Source: Bacteroidota bacterium
Lineage (GTDB): Bacteria; Bacteroidota; Bacteroidia; Bacteroidales; Dysgonomonadaceae
Reading direction: 5' to 3'
DNA length: 64,000 nucleotides
NCBI GenBank assembly: GCA_023424395.1
Contig: JAFADY010000017.1
Location: 1-64,000, forward strand
The notes below the pieces were generated by a model. The model was not told where the DNA came from and ran no database searches. It worked only from the letters and a program-made list of their open reading frames with translations. The translations under genes and the position numbers were made by a program. Positions 7,677 through 17,835 of this stretch are shown piece after piece. How positions within the stretch are numbered: the stretch's first letter is position 1; each line of letters starts with the position of its first letter.

Positions 7677-8264
7677 TTATTTTCCGCCGAAGGTGAACAC
7701 AACAGGTATAGCCGCCGGAACTTTGATGGGCGTATTTCCTACCATCACTTTCGGCCACAACCGTAAGGTAACTTTGGTTTGGTCTGATCGGATACCTAAA
7801 AAGGCGCTCATTTCGTTGGCCACTTTTTCCGTAGAATATCTGTTCATCAGGTTTTTCAGATCAACCCCGATAGAAATGGGTAAAACCTGTGTTTGCCCCG
7901 ATTCGATACGGATAGGAACATCCATTTTGCCTGCGGCAAATTCCATGTCGTTTATATCTATAGCGTAATCAAGCGCGTTGAGGAAAGCCACTACCTGATT
8001 CGGGTTTTTTACGTCCACGTTCAAGGTCATGTTAAAAGGAATAGTTTGAAGGTTTCCCCCGGTAAGTATGGTAGAAATAGTTGCTAAATTTGACAGAGAG
8101 ATATTACTGGAATTGCCCAGATTCAAGCCGGCGATTTGAATATCTGAAATAGAATCATACGTGTACTCGCATTGCGATAAACTAATGGCTCCGCCAATCT
8201 GATTGAGCACATCGCAGCCGGTTAGCATAAAACCTACAAGCGCAATTAAAATAGTTTTTTTCAT
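7677..8264 (-). CDS. LEA14-like lipoprotein
   Basis: I choose the ATG at 8264, which gives MKKTILIALVGFMLTGC, a clear lipobox. The alternative upstream start adds 11 unrelated residues. The 195-residue mature protein is all-beta in character, with the pattern LNVDVKNPNQVVAFLNALDYAIDIN typical of LEA14/WHy-like domains that bind hydrophobic surfaces. These are common Bacteroidota envelope lipoproteins of unknown role. It sits between the Smr gene and argR, with short gaps (37 and 6 bases). Confidence 0.78.
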   Translation of the reverse strand: MKKTILIALVGFMLTGCDVLNQIGGAISLSQCEYTYDSISDIQIAGLNLGNSSNISLSNLATISTILTGGNLQTIPFNMTLNVDVKNPNQVVAFLNALDYAIDINDMEFAAGKMDVPIRIESGQTQVLPISIGVDLKNLMNRYSTEKVANEMSAFLGIRSDQTKVTLRLWPKVMVGNTPIKVPAAIPVVFTFGGK

Positions 8265-8301
8265 TTGGTTTATTTTTAATGTTGTTTTTAAAATCAATTT
8301 T

Positions 8302-9366
8302 TCATTTAATAGTTACCATGGTCGCCCCGTAGCCATATTCGCGAAACGAAGCATCTTGTATGTAGCATTTTTTGTATTTGTTCTTTAATTCTTTCAGTAG
8401 CGCGTTTTTCAAAACACCGTCGCCTTTACCGTGAATGAAAACGATTTTTTGGTTTTTTTTGTTCAGATTTTCCTGCATGGCTTCGTTGAACTTCTTGAGT
8501 TGATATTCCAGCATTTCCGTGTTAGTCATTCCTGAAGTAGAATCCAGTAATTCCTTGATATGAAGGTCGATTTCCAGGATGGGATTTTTATCCTTTTTCA
8601 ACACTTTTTGTACGCGAGGGCGCCTTTCCGAAATTTCTTTTTCGTGCATGGCACGCTCGATATCGCCTGCCGAAACAAGCATTTCTCTTTCAGGAATATC
8701 ATTTCGGGTTATATAGTAAACGAGCGCTTTGTCGTCGAAATAATCGTTTTCAACAAAAGTATGATATTTGTAAAACTTTACGGTATCGATGCGTAATTCA
8801 ACGGAAATAGGATTCTTAAAACCGAAGTTTTTCCGGTGTTTGAATGCTACGAACTGCACACAAATATTTTCCAATTCGTTTAGCATCGTTTTATCGAATT
8901 CCTCGATAAAAATTTGAGTATTCGGCTCAATTAATCCGTTGTAGCGGCTTTTCCACGAGTTATTTTCCCTACTCATGTAATTGATGAACAGATAGTAATT
9001 GCTGTCGTTTACAAAATAGCATTCGTAAGAAGTTTGCGATATGTTTTTTACATCGGCAGGCAAATAAACAAGGCAAGTAGTGATTCTTTCGCCTTCGGCG
9101 GTTTCTTCAATAGCATCATCGTTAGTTATTCTTGCATCGGGTTTAGCGGAAGGAGGAGCCGTATTTTTCTCCGGTTCCTCAATGTTTTCCCCTAATTTCA
9201 CATTTCCGGCGTCGTCAACAACAATACATTCATAAATAAGTACCGGTACATCAAATCCGTTCTCGTCTTCCACAATAGCCAATTGTTTATTCAAAAAGCC
9301 TTTTACGGTACCACCGCCAACGGTATTCAAAAACCTTACTTTATCTCCAACTTCCAATTTTTTCAT
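8302..9366 (-). CDS. DUF2027 protein with C-terminal Smr domain
   Basis: I choose MKKLEVGDKVRF at 9366. At 354 residues, the N-terminal part has an SH3-like KOW-type fold pattern (GDKVRFLNTVGGGTVKG) followed by the DUF2027 core. A long charged helix precedes the Smr domain (about 270-354), which has EIDLHIKEL and HGKGDGVLKNAL, the family's two signature motifs. Smr domains are nucleases in MutS2 and related proteins, acting on branched DNA or on RNA in stalled-ribosome rescue. The target of this Bacteroidota-specific combination is unknown. It is the first gene of the leftward cluster and is divergent from the QueA-like gene. Confidence 0.88.
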   Translation of the reverse strand: MKKLEVGDKVRFLNTVGGGTVKGFLNKQLAIVEDENGFDVPVLIYECIVVDDAGNVKLGENIEEPEKNTAPPSAKPDARITNDDAIEETAEGERITTCLVYLPADVKNISQTSYECYFVNDSNYYLFINYMSRENNSWKSRYNGLIEPNTQIFIEEFDKTMLNELENICVQFVAFKHRKNFGFKNPISVELRIDTVKFYKYHTFVENDYFDDKALVYYITRNDIPEREMLVSAGDIERAMHEKEISERRPRVQKVLKKDKNPILEIDLHIKELLDSTSGMTNTEMLEYQLKKFNEAMQENLNKKNQKIVFIHGKGDGVLKNALLKELKNKYKKCYIQDASFREYGYGATMVTIK

Positions 9367-9386
9367 GCAATCCTGTTGTATTTTTC

Positions 9387-9417
9387 TTTGTAACAAATAC
9401 AAAGTTGCCTAATTTTG
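9387..9417 (+). promoter_or_regulatory. Promoter of the QueA-like gene
   Basis: TTTG at 9387-9390 and TAATTTTG at 9410-9417 are separated by 19 nt, matching the Bacteroidota consensus. The ATG at 9471 follows after a leader of about 48 nt. Confidence 0.7.
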
Positions 9418-9470
9418 TTGAATAATTCGATACAATTATTGCAAAAAAAAAGGCCGATGTTTCTCAAAAA

Positions 9471-10706
9471 ATGAAAAAAAACGAAATTAAAGATCTTCGT
9501 ATAACCGATTATAATTACGACCTGCCGGATGGCAGAATAGCCAGATATCCTTTGCCGGAAAGAGATTCGTCGAAGTTACTTTTGTACAGGAACGGTGATA
9601 TTTCGGCGGAAAAATTCAACGATATTAGCCGATTTATTCCTGAAAACAGTTTGATGATTTTTAACGATACGCGTGTTATTCATGCCCGGTTAATTTTCCG
9701 GAAAAGCAGTGGCGCGCATATCGAAGTCTTTTGCCTGTCTCCATTTCAGCCGGCGGATTATGCCATTAATTTTTCACAACGAGAGAAATGTTCGTGGAAC
9801 TGCATGGTGGGAAACGCCAAACGTTGGAAAGGTGAGGTGTTGCAAATGGAGATTTTTATACATGGAGTTCGGGTAACTTTATTTGCCCGGAAAATAAAGA
9901 AAATCGATGCGGATACTGTGGTGGGATTTTCGTGGGACAATGCACAGTTTACTTTTTCGGAACTGTTGGAAATTGCCGGAAAATTACCGATCCCTCCTTA
10001 TTTAAACCGTGCATCGGTGGAAGCGGACGACACAACTTACCAAACCGTTTATTCCAAGGTAGAAGGTTCGGTGGCTGCGCCCACTGCAGGGTTACATTTT
10101 ACTCCGGCAGTTACCGAATCGTTGACGAAAAAAGGAATTTTTATCGCCCATGTAACCCTGCATGTGGGCGCAGGAACGTTTAAACCGGTAAAATCCGAAA
10201 CTATTTCTGGGCACGACATGCACGCCGAATTTATATCGGTTTCGCGAGAAACCATAGAGTCAATTATCGAAAATTCAAATCCGCTTGTTGTTGTAGGAAC
10301 CACTTCTATGCGGACTATCGAGAGTTTGTACTACATAGGAAAAAAAATCCATGAGAATCCCGATATTCATTCTTCTGATTTAGCCGTAGCTCAATGGGAA
10401 CCTTATCGGGAATCAAAGGATATCACGCCGAAACAAGCGTTGAAAGCGATTATTGGGTATCTTGAAAAAAACAACGAGACAACACTGATCACTTCCACAC
10501 AAATTATTATTCTGCCTGGATATCGGTTCCATTTTGCCGATGGCATCGTTACCAATTTTCATCAACCGCAAAGCACGCTGCTTTTGTTAATTTCGGCATT
10601 CGTGGGCGCTAAATGGAAAGAAATATACGATTTTGCGCTACAAAACGATTTCAGATTTTTAAGCTATGGCGACAGTTCTTTGCTTTGGAAAACGCATACA
10701 CATTAA
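9471..10706 (+). CDS. QueA-like S-adenosylmethionine:tRNA ribosyltransferase-isomerase paralogue
   Basis: QueA transfers and isomerises the ribose of SAM onto preQ1 in tRNA during queuosine synthesis. This 411-residue protein keeps many QueA signatures: GSVAAPTAGLHFT, VTLHVGAGTFKPV, VTNFHQPQSTLLLLISAF and a late FLSYGDSS. It is about 60 residues longer than canonical QueA (about 340-350). The last motif reads SYGDSSLLWK where QueA has SYGDAMLI. Two QueA-type proteins are common in Bacteroidota, so this may be the longer paralogue with an altered substrate. No other queuosine gene is nearby. It has its own promoter. Confidence 0.85.
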   Translation: MKKNEIKDLRITDYNYDLPDGRIARYPLPERDSSKLLLYRNGDISAEKFNDISRFIPENSLMIFNDTRVIHARLIFRKSSGAHIEVFCLSPFQPADYAINFSQREKCSWNCMVGNAKRWKGEVLQMEIFIHGVRVTLFARKIKKIDADTVVGFSWDNAQFTFSELLEIAGKLPIPPYLNRASVEADDTTYQTVYSKVEGSVAAPTAGLHFTPAVTESLTKKGIFIAHVTLHVGAGTFKPVKSETISGHDMHAEFISVSRETIESIIENSNPLVVVGTTSMRTIESLYYIGKKIHENPDIHSSDLAVAQWEPYRESKDITPKQALKAIIGYLEKNNETTLITSTQIIILPGYRFHFADGIVTNFHQPQSTLLLLISAFVGAKWKEIYDFALQNDFRFLSYGDSSLLWKTHTH

Positions 10707-10789
10707 AAAGATTGGTTAAAAACAGTATATTTCAAGCACATGAATATTTTTTTTTGTAATATTGCATGTTATTTCCATTTTAAGTCTGA

Positions 10790-13700
10790 ATGCGTATTCT
10801 AAATAAGATAATCAGGATTTTAGCAATCGTCGTAGTTTGTGTTATCCTACTCAATATAATACTTATCATAGCTTTTAGCATACCTCGGGTGCAAAAGTAC
10901 GCGGCGGATTTTGCATTGAGCAAACTAACACCGATTGTAAACACGCATGTATCCATCGATAAAATACGTATCCGTGGATTAAATTCGGTAGTGATAGAAG
11001 GATTGTACGTGGAAGACCAAGAACAAGATACGTTGCTCTATGCCCAAGAATTTGCCGGAAGAGTTAATGTAATGAATTTGTTGAACAATCAATTATCCAT
11101 TGAAGCTGCTACCCTGAACAATTTTACCGCGAATGTTTACCGCGAAACACCGGATTCTCCTTTCAACTTTCAATTTCTTATCGATGCATTTGCTCCCGAT
11201 AGCACAAAAGAAAAGAAACCGAAAGAAAATCCCATGAAAATCAGCCTGAACAATATCCGGCTGAATAATGGAAACCTTCGGTTCGATATTCGTTCGCGTC
11301 CCGAAACTCCCGGAAAATTCAACCCCGATCATTTGAACGTAACCAATTTTAATCTCAAAGCCGATGTTTCGTCTCTGGATATGAAAAGGCTTGTAGCCGA
11401 TATTGGGACGTTGAGTTTCTACGAAACAAAAGCCGGTATTGAGGTGGATGACCTGCAGGGAATGGTGCGTTCGGAAGACACCAAACTTTGGAGCGACCGG
11501 GTGGATTTAAAACTGAATAATTCCGTATTAAAAGTTACAAAAGCGCAATACGACACATATTCCAAAGAATTTAGCCTGACGGCTAAAAGCTCCATGATCG
11601 ATCCGAAAGACGTGGCAATTTTCTCCGACAGATTAACGCATTTAAACAAGCCTTTCGCCTTTGAAGCAGATTTGGTGGGGAAATTGCCCTACGTTCAAAT
11701 AAAAAATCTCACGGCGCAATACGGTAATCAAACAGCGTTTACTATCAAAGGGCTTATATCGGATTATTCGGAATTTGAAAATGCGGACATCGATATGGAC
11801 ATAAGCAACCTTACTGTCCCTGTTGAGGATTTGCAAGCTTTACTACGCATTGGTATGCCCGATTTTGTCCTTCCTGCCCAAGTGAGAGCCTTAAGAAATA
11901 TAGATTTAACATTGCAGGCAAAAGGGAAATTGAGCGGATTCAATGTAAATATGCGGTTAAGAAGCGATCCGGGAACCGTTACTTTTAAAGGAACTGGTAG
12001 CGCGGATAATAAATTCAATAATTTTTCGGTAACGGGAAATCTTGCCACCAATAATTTACGACTTGCACGCATCTTGGGTAATGACATCGGTGTTGATGAT
12101 GTTTCTTTGAACACTTTCGCGCAGCTTCAGTACAGGAAAAACAGGCCGCTCACGGTTACTGCCCGTGGAAATGTGGCTTCGGTGCTGTACAACGATTACA
12201 GATACAATAATATTCATATCGACGGAGTGTACAGCGGTAAAACCATATCGGGCATCGTTTCTACAAACACTGCGGACAATAAACTCAATTTAAATGCCGA
12301 TTTACAATTCGGCACGCCGTTAAAGTTACATGTAAACGGAACTATCGATAAGTTGTATCTGCCTCCGTTGTTTACCGTGGAAAGGTGGCAAAATCCTTAT
12401 CTGACCGCCCGAATCGATGCTCAGTTGGAAGGCCGGAATATAGATAACATGGTAGGAAATGTTGTGATAGACAGCGCTTCCTTATACGATGACAATTTCA
12501 TATACAATCCTGGCCCTATATATTTGCAGGCTTTGGTAAACGATACAACCGGAGAAAAATCAATAAAGATTATGTCCTCGGTTTTAGAAGGAGAGATCGC
12601 GGGCGACTATTATTTTTCTACCATCGGCAATGAACTCATGAACGCGCTTCACCCGCATTTGCCCACTTTGATTCAACCCAAACAAAAAAGCGCTACGAAT
12701 AAAAATGCCTTTACCTTTGATCTTTTATTAAGAAATACCGAAGACCTTTCTTACGCGTTTTCGCTGCCTTTCATCAATGTGGAACCTGGACGGATAAAAG
12801 GTTCGGTTGATATGGCCGATAATCTTTCCGTTTTAATGGACGGGCATTTTCCCAGATTGATGGTTGGAAAGAATGACATTCGCGAGACCAAATTCGATTT
12901 GGTATCGGGAAGCAATAGCGGAGTCAAGTTAAATGCGAATACTTATTTGGTGCAAGACAACGGACACATAAATGCCCGATTGAATACTTCTGCCGCTAAC
13001 GATTCGGTGCTGAACAGGCTTTTCTTCGACGTGCAAAACCCGGTGGCGTTGGCCAATGGCGATCTAAACGTAGCCGTGGGTTTTATGCGAAACCCACAAG
13101 ATGAACTGGTCACCAATATCGGCATTAATCCTTCGGATATACTGTTGAACGGAGAGATCATAAAAATGCAGCCATCAACCATAGTTCATCAGAAAGATAG
13201 AATTGAAGTGAACGATTTCGCTTTACAGCAAGGCGGGATGATGTTGTTGGGAATTGACGGCATAGCTTCCAAAAATCCGAATGAAAGCATCCGTGCTTAC
13301 TTTAACGATACCGAATTACAAAATATACTAGCTGCATTCACGAATGTCTCCTTAAAAGGGAACATAAACGGAGCATTGGTAATAAATCAAGCTTTGGCCG
13401 AGCCTCTAATTCAAACAGAGGATTTTATGATCGAAAACCTCCGCACCGACACCGACACATTGGGAACCTTGTTCTTAGATGGGAACTGGGACAGGACGAG
13501 AGCCGGTTTAAATGTGGACGCTAACCTGATAAAAGATCAAATAAATTACATGAAAATTGCCGGCTTTGTGCCCACAGGCAACAACAACTCTATGAATGTG
13601 AACGTAGATATTAACAATTTACCCCTTGCCTGGATACAGCCTTTTGCAGTAGCTACTTTCAGTCAGTTATCGGGAACCATAAACTCCGACATAGATTTAA

Positions 13701-15229
13701 CGGGAAGTTTATCCGAACCTGTTACAGAAGGGTGGGTAGGCGTAAACGAAGGCTTGATGACGGTTGCTTATACCAACGTAACTTACAATATATCCGATAC
13801 CATCAATATCGCCCCGGGAAATATCGGACTCGATAATCTGGTAATCAAGGATGACAATGGCCACGAAGCACATTTGAATGTGGCGCTCACTCACCGAAAT
13901 TTCGGCGGAATGGAATATCGGGTGAATCTTCGTTTGTTCGATTTCATGTTGCTCAATAACGAAGAAAGAACCGATTTGGTGGCTCACGGAAATCTTAAAT
14001 TAAGCGGCGATCTTGATATTGTGGGCTCTTCGCGGGGAATATTCGGAAATGCAAATTTAAGGAACGAGAGCCGCTCGAGTGTGATTATAGAGATACCACA
14101 AACGGCTAAAGCTGCGGAATACAACGGGGTTATTTACATAAATTCGGAAGAACAGATCGAAGACAGCCTGGCGTTCCTGAGAAAGAACGAAAACGTAGAA
14201 ACCATTGTCGATACGCGTTTAAGCAGCGGCATTCCTATAAATATACAAGCATTGCTAAACTTGAATCCGTTATTGGAAGCCGGTGTAGTCATTAATCCCA
14301 CTACAGGCGACGCCCTTGAAATTAACGGCTCGGGGGAATTACGTATAAACTTCGATTCAAAAGCCAATCCATCCGTTAGAATCTACGGTGATTACATAGC
14401 AGAGGACGGAAAATTCCGTTATAACTTTCAGAATCTGAAAACCATCGATTTTACCATTCAGGAAGGAAGCACCGTTACCATGATCGGAAATCCGCTAAGC
14501 ACTCAATTCAATATTACCGCTTACAACGAAGTAACCGCGGATTTGGCCACTTTAAGCGAAACGTTTACAACGCAAATGACCAATACGCGGGTGCCTGTTC
14601 ATGCCACGCTTTCCGTTCAAGGAAATTTGCAGCGTATGAATTTGCAATACGGAATAGAATTACCGGAAGCCTCTAACGATATACAGCAAAGGCTCAATAG
14701 TTTAATAAGTACCGATGAACAAAAAATCCGTCAATTCGCTTATCTTATTACTACGGGAAATTTCTTCTCCGCCGAAGGAACGCCGGACTTGGCTTTCGGC
14801 AACAACATGTTTACGAATATTGCGGCAGGAGCGCTCACCCGAGGTTTAGACGCGCTTTTTGCAAGCGCTTTGACCGATAATTGGACCATCAGCACCAATC
14901 TGGAAACAATGGACGGAAGTTTCGATAATGTTAGGATGGGCGTGGATGTTTCTACCAGATTACTGGATGACCGTCTAAGAATAACTACCAATTTAAGTTA
15001 CGGAGATAACAGCACACTGGCCAGCCAGCAGGGATTTATGGGCGAATTCGAAATGGAGTACGACATAAACAATTGGCTTATGATCCGCGCTTATAATCGT
15101 GCAAATGAAAAGTTTTATAAACCTGCTCCCACCACGCAGGGTGTTGGGCTTGTAATTAGTAGGGATTCCAGAAGGTTCAAAGACTTGTTCAAGTTCAGTT
15201 TAAGAAAAAATGACGACGAAGAAAATTAA
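10790..15229 (+). CDS. tamB: TamB-like translocation/assembly protein
   Basis: TamB spans the periplasm as a long beta-taco groove that moves lipid or protein between the membranes. The 1,479-residue protein has one N-terminal membrane anchor (about 7-30) and then long repetitive beta structure rich in N/D/T/V. The conserved C-terminal TamB (DUF490) domain occupies roughly the last 450 residues and includes GSGELRINFDSKANPSVRIYG-type strands. It precedes tamL with only 1 base between stop and start, the expected partner arrangement. Length agrees with Bacteroidota TamB proteins. A near-consensus -7 (TAATATTG, 10757-10764) lies upstream. Confidence 0.93.
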   Translation: MRILNKIIRILAIVVVCVILLNIILIIAFSIPRVQKYAADFALSKLTPIVNTHVSIDKIRIRGLNSVVIEGLYVEDQEQDTLLYAQEFAGRVNVMNLLNNQLSIEAATLNNFTANVYRETPDSPFNFQFLIDAFAPDSTKEKKPKENPMKISLNNIRLNNGNLRFDIRSRPETPGKFNPDHLNVTNFNLKADVSSLDMKRLVADIGTLSFYETKAGIEVDDLQGMVRSEDTKLWSDRVDLKLNNSVLKVTKAQYDTYSKEFSLTAKSSMIDPKDVAIFSDRLTHLNKPFAFEADLVGKLPYVQIKNLTAQYGNQTAFTIKGLISDYSEFENADIDMDISNLTVPVEDLQALLRIGMPDFVLPAQVRALRNIDLTLQAKGKLSGFNVNMRLRSDPGTVTFKGTGSADNKFNNFSVTGNLATNNLRLARILGNDIGVDDVSLNTFAQLQYRKNRPLTVTARGNVASVLYNDYRYNNIHIDGVYSGKTISGIVSTNTADNKLNLNADLQFGTPLKLHVNGTIDKLYLPPLFTVERWQNPYLTARIDAQLEGRNIDNMVGNVVIDSASLYDDNFIYNPGPIYLQALVNDTTGEKSIKIMSSVLEGEIAGDYYFSTIGNELMNALHPHLPTLIQPKQKSATNKNAFTFDLLLRNTEDLSYAFSLPFINVEPGRIKGSVDMADNLSVLMDGHFPRLMVGKNDIRETKFDLVSGSNSGVKLNANTYLVQDNGHINARLNTSAANDSVLNRLFFDVQNPVALANGDLNVAVGFMRNPQDELVTNIGINPSDILLNGEIIKMQPSTIVHQKDRIEVNDFALQQGGMMLLGIDGIASKNPNESIRAYFNDTELQNILAAFTNVSLKGNINGALVINQALAEPLIQTEDFMIENLRTDTDTLGTLFLDGNWDRTRAGLNVDANLIKDQINYMKIAGFVPTGNNNSMNVNVDINNLPLAWIQPFAVATFSQLSGTINSDIDLTGSLSEPVTEGWVGVNEGLMTVAYTNVTYNISDTINIAPGNIGLDNLVIKDDNGHEAHLNVALTHRNFGGMEYRVNLRLFDFMLLNNEERTDLVAHGNLKLSGDLDIVGSSRGIFGNANLRNESRSSVIIEIPQTAKAAEYNGVIYINSEEQIEDSLAFLRKNENVETIVDTRLSSGIPINIQALLNLNPLLEAGVVINPTTGDALEINGSGELRINFDSKANPSVRIYGDYIAEDGKFRYNFQNLKTIDFTIQEGSTVTMIGNPLSTQFNITAYNEVTADLATLSETFTTQMTNTRVPVHATLSVQGNLQRMNLQYGIELPEASNDIQQRLNSLISTDEQKIRQFAYLITTGNFFSAEGTPDLAFGNNMFTNIAAGALTRGLDALFASALTDNWTISTNLETMDGSFDNVRMGVDVSTRLLDDRLRITTNLSYGDNSTLASQQGFMGEFEMEYDINNWLMIRAYNRANEKFYKPAPTTQGVGLVISRDSRRFKDLFKFSLRKNDDEEN

Positions 15230-15230
15230 T

Positions 15231-17522
15231 ATGAAGAAATACATTCTGTACATATTTTCCTTACTGCTGCTGGCTTCATGTGATGTTACCAAAAAAGTTC
15301 CCGATGGGAGCTATTTGCTTAATAAAGTGAAAATAGATACCGATACAAAGGGAATCGGCGAATCTGATTTGAAACCTTATCTCCGTCAGAAACCCAATTC
15401 TTCGGTCTTTCTGTTGGGAAAACTAAAATTACACATATACAATATTCCCGATAACGACTCCACTTGGCTCAACAGACAATTGCTAAAATACGGCGAACCT
15501 CCGGTTTTGTACAGCGATAGATTAACAGGGCTCTCTATTGAGCAGATCAGGTTGCAACTCAACAACAAAGGATATTTGAACGCCGAAGTCGATACAACGG
15601 TTGTAAAAGAAAACAAGAAAGCGAACGTAACTTATGAAGTTACCGGAAACGACCCTTACTTGATCAGGAATTACAGAGATTCAATTGCACAGATCGATAC
15701 CACGATCTATAAAATTCTGGAAGAAAAGAACAGGCTCAATTTCATAAAGGAGGAAGATATTTTCGATTTGGAAGTATTGGAGGACGGACGCGTAAAAATG
15801 GCAAATGAGCTGAGGAATAATGGATATTATAATTTCAACAAAGACGAATTTTATTATTTAGCCGACACTACTGCGGGTACGCATCAGGTTGATTTGGTGC
15901 TCGGTATGAACAACCCAACAGATAGTACTTATCATAGAAGGTATAACTTTGGAGACGTAACTGTTATAAACGGCATAGACCCGCTCATCTTGCAAGACAG
16001 CGCCCGGCATTATTTACTGGATACCGTTGTTTACAGAGATATAAAAGTTGTTTCCGAACGCGATCAGTTCTTGTTGCCTCAAGCAGTTTATTACAATACG
16101 TTTATTCGCCCCGGAAGGCTATATTCCGATAGGATAGTGGAGAGGACGTATTCATCCTTAAATGGTTTGGGTTCCGTTAATCAGACAAGCGTAAATTTAT
16201 ATCCCGTGGAAACTCCCGATTCAAATTACATCAACGCCGTTATTTCCATTATTCCCGGCAACATGCACTTCCTGCAATTCGGGGTTGACGGTACACACTC
16301 CTACGGAGACTTAGGAATTGCCACGGATTTAACATACGAACATAAAAATATTCTCAAGGGCGGAGAAAGGCTTCGCATAAAACTAAATGGAGCCTACGAA
16401 TTTATTACGGCAACGGATAGCATCAAGTTAGCCGACAGGAGTTATTACGAATACGGAGCCGAAGCCTTTCTTTCCATTCCCCAATTGTTACTTCCTTGGT
16501 TGATGAAACGATTGAAAGACCAGCCATCGGCTTCTACAGAGTTCTCCATCGGCGCTAATTTTCAAAAGCGCCCCGAATATATGCGCCAGTTCTTCAACCT
16601 CTCATCACGTTTTCAGTGGTCTCGCTCCGATTGGCGATTAACCAACGTTGTTGAACCATTGGGCATTACGTATGTGCGCATGCCTTGGGCCTCGGATGAT
16701 TTTAGGAGGGAATATTTGGACGGCGATGCTAATCCCATACTAAGAGCCACCTACGAAGAACAAATGATAGTTAGGTCGGCTTATACACTTTCATATTCAA
16801 ATTATCGGCCTACGGAAGTTCGCCCGAAGTTCCCTTACAGGATACGGGGTGGTTTGGAAGTGGCGGGATATTTACCTCGCATTGTAACTGCCTTGGGTGG
16901 TACCAAAACCAATGCCGAAGGCAGAGAAACCCTCTTCAAGATCCCGTACGCGGAATATGCCAAGATCGATTTCGATTTTGCGCCCACTTATCCCATTGAC
17001 GATAAAAACACATTAGCCGGACACGTAGCTTTAGGCTTAGCATATCCGTATGGAAACTCAATTGTACTTCCTTTCGAGAAAAGGTATTTCGGCGGCGGAG
17101 CCAACAGCGTAAGGGGGTGGAGCACGCGCACGCTTGGCCCGGGCACGTACAGCAGACACGTTTTAGGATATGATTTTGCCAATAAAACCGGAGATATTAA
17201 ATTAGACCTAAGCGCGGAATACCGTCGTAAATTGACAAAATTATTCGAAGTAGCCGGTTTTGTAGATGCAGGTAACATCTGGACCATTAAAGAGTACAGC
17301 AATCAACCGGGAGGTTATTTTACTTTCAGCGAGTTTTATAAACAGCTCGCGGCGTCGTATGGTGCGGGCGTAAGGTTGAATTTAAACTTTCTTCTTTTGC
17401 GCGTTGATTTAGGAATGAAAGCACACAATCCCGCGCTTCCGGAAGGTGAACGATGGACCATTTTTAAACCGAATTTCAAGCGTGATTTTGCTTTCCACTT
17501 TGCCATTGGATATCCATTTTAA
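15231..17522 (+). CDS. tamL: TamA-like outer-membrane lipoprotein (TamL), Omp85 family
   Basis: TamL is the Bacteroidota version of TamA, an Omp85 barrel that works with TamB. The start at 15231 gives MKKYILYIFSLLLLASC, a lipobox absent from proteobacterial TamA. POTRA-like domains follow (to about residue 400), with LSIEQIRLQLNNKGYLNAEV in the first. The C-terminal barrel contains the Omp85 loop-6 type segment YFGGGANSVRGWSTRTLGPG (about 620-640) and ends FHFAIGYPF, a beta-signal with terminal Phe. It has 763 residues and follows tamB by 1 base. No clear terminator follows. Confidence 0.93.
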   Translation: MKKYILYIFSLLLLASCDVTKKVPDGSYLLNKVKIDTDTKGIGESDLKPYLRQKPNSSVFLLGKLKLHIYNIPDNDSTWLNRQLLKYGEPPVLYSDRLTGLSIEQIRLQLNNKGYLNAEVDTTVVKENKKANVTYEVTGNDPYLIRNYRDSIAQIDTTIYKILEEKNRLNFIKEEDIFDLEVLEDGRVKMANELRNNGYYNFNKDEFYYLADTTAGTHQVDLVLGMNNPTDSTYHRRYNFGDVTVINGIDPLILQDSARHYLLDTVVYRDIKVVSERDQFLLPQAVYYNTFIRPGRLYSDRIVERTYSSLNGLGSVNQTSVNLYPVETPDSNYINAVISIIPGNMHFLQFGVDGTHSYGDLGIATDLTYEHKNILKGGERLRIKLNGAYEFITATDSIKLADRSYYEYGAEAFLSIPQLLLPWLMKRLKDQPSASTEFSIGANFQKRPEYMRQFFNLSSRFQWSRSDWRLTNVVEPLGITYVRMPWASDDFRREYLDGDANPILRATYEEQMIVRSAYTLSYSNYRPTEVRPKFPYRIRGGLEVAGYLPRIVTALGGTKTNAEGRETLFKIPYAEYAKIDFDFAPTYPIDDKNTLAGHVALGLAYPYGNSIVLPFEKRYFGGGANSVRGWSTRTLGPGTYSRHVLGYDFANKTGDIKLDLSAEYRRKLTKLFEVAGFVDAGNIWTIKEYSNQPGGYFTFSEFYKQLAASYGAGVRLNLNFLLLRVDLGMKAHNPALPEGERWTIFKPNFKRDFAFHFAIGYPF

Positions 17523-17835
17523 AGTATATAAGCATTTAATATTTAGCGTATGTCCGACGTAAGAAATGATCCTAAAATAAGCTATGCTTTAATTTTTAAA
17601 AAAACCTTCCGCCAAAAGTCGGAAACAGTATTTTCTACCACCGCCTTAGTACAGCCCTAAATCGGATAAGGATTAAAAATTACCTTATTTATTATCAGCA
17701 ATTAAAATTCTTATATCTAACTTTACTTGTTTGTTTAATTGTGAAAAAAAACCACACTTATTTCTTTCTACGTTATAACTTTTCTTTCTTTTAAAGAAAA
17801 AACTTATATTTGCAAATAACCAGAATTATTAAGCA
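17523..17835. other. Intergenic region before the AraC gene
   Basis: This 313-base AT-rich gap holds the -7 element of the AraC gene near its right end. It contains one weak 5-bp inverted repeat (TTCCG...CGGAA, near 17610). No ORF with coding character, no strong terminator for tamL, and no RNA gene were seen. Confidence 0.6.
17805..17812 (+). promoter_or_regulatory. -7 element of the AraC gene
   Basis: TATATTTG matches the Bacteroidota -7 consensus, 24 bases before the ATG at 17836. The -33 position is T-rich (TTTC) but lacks an exact TTTG. Confidence 0.5.
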
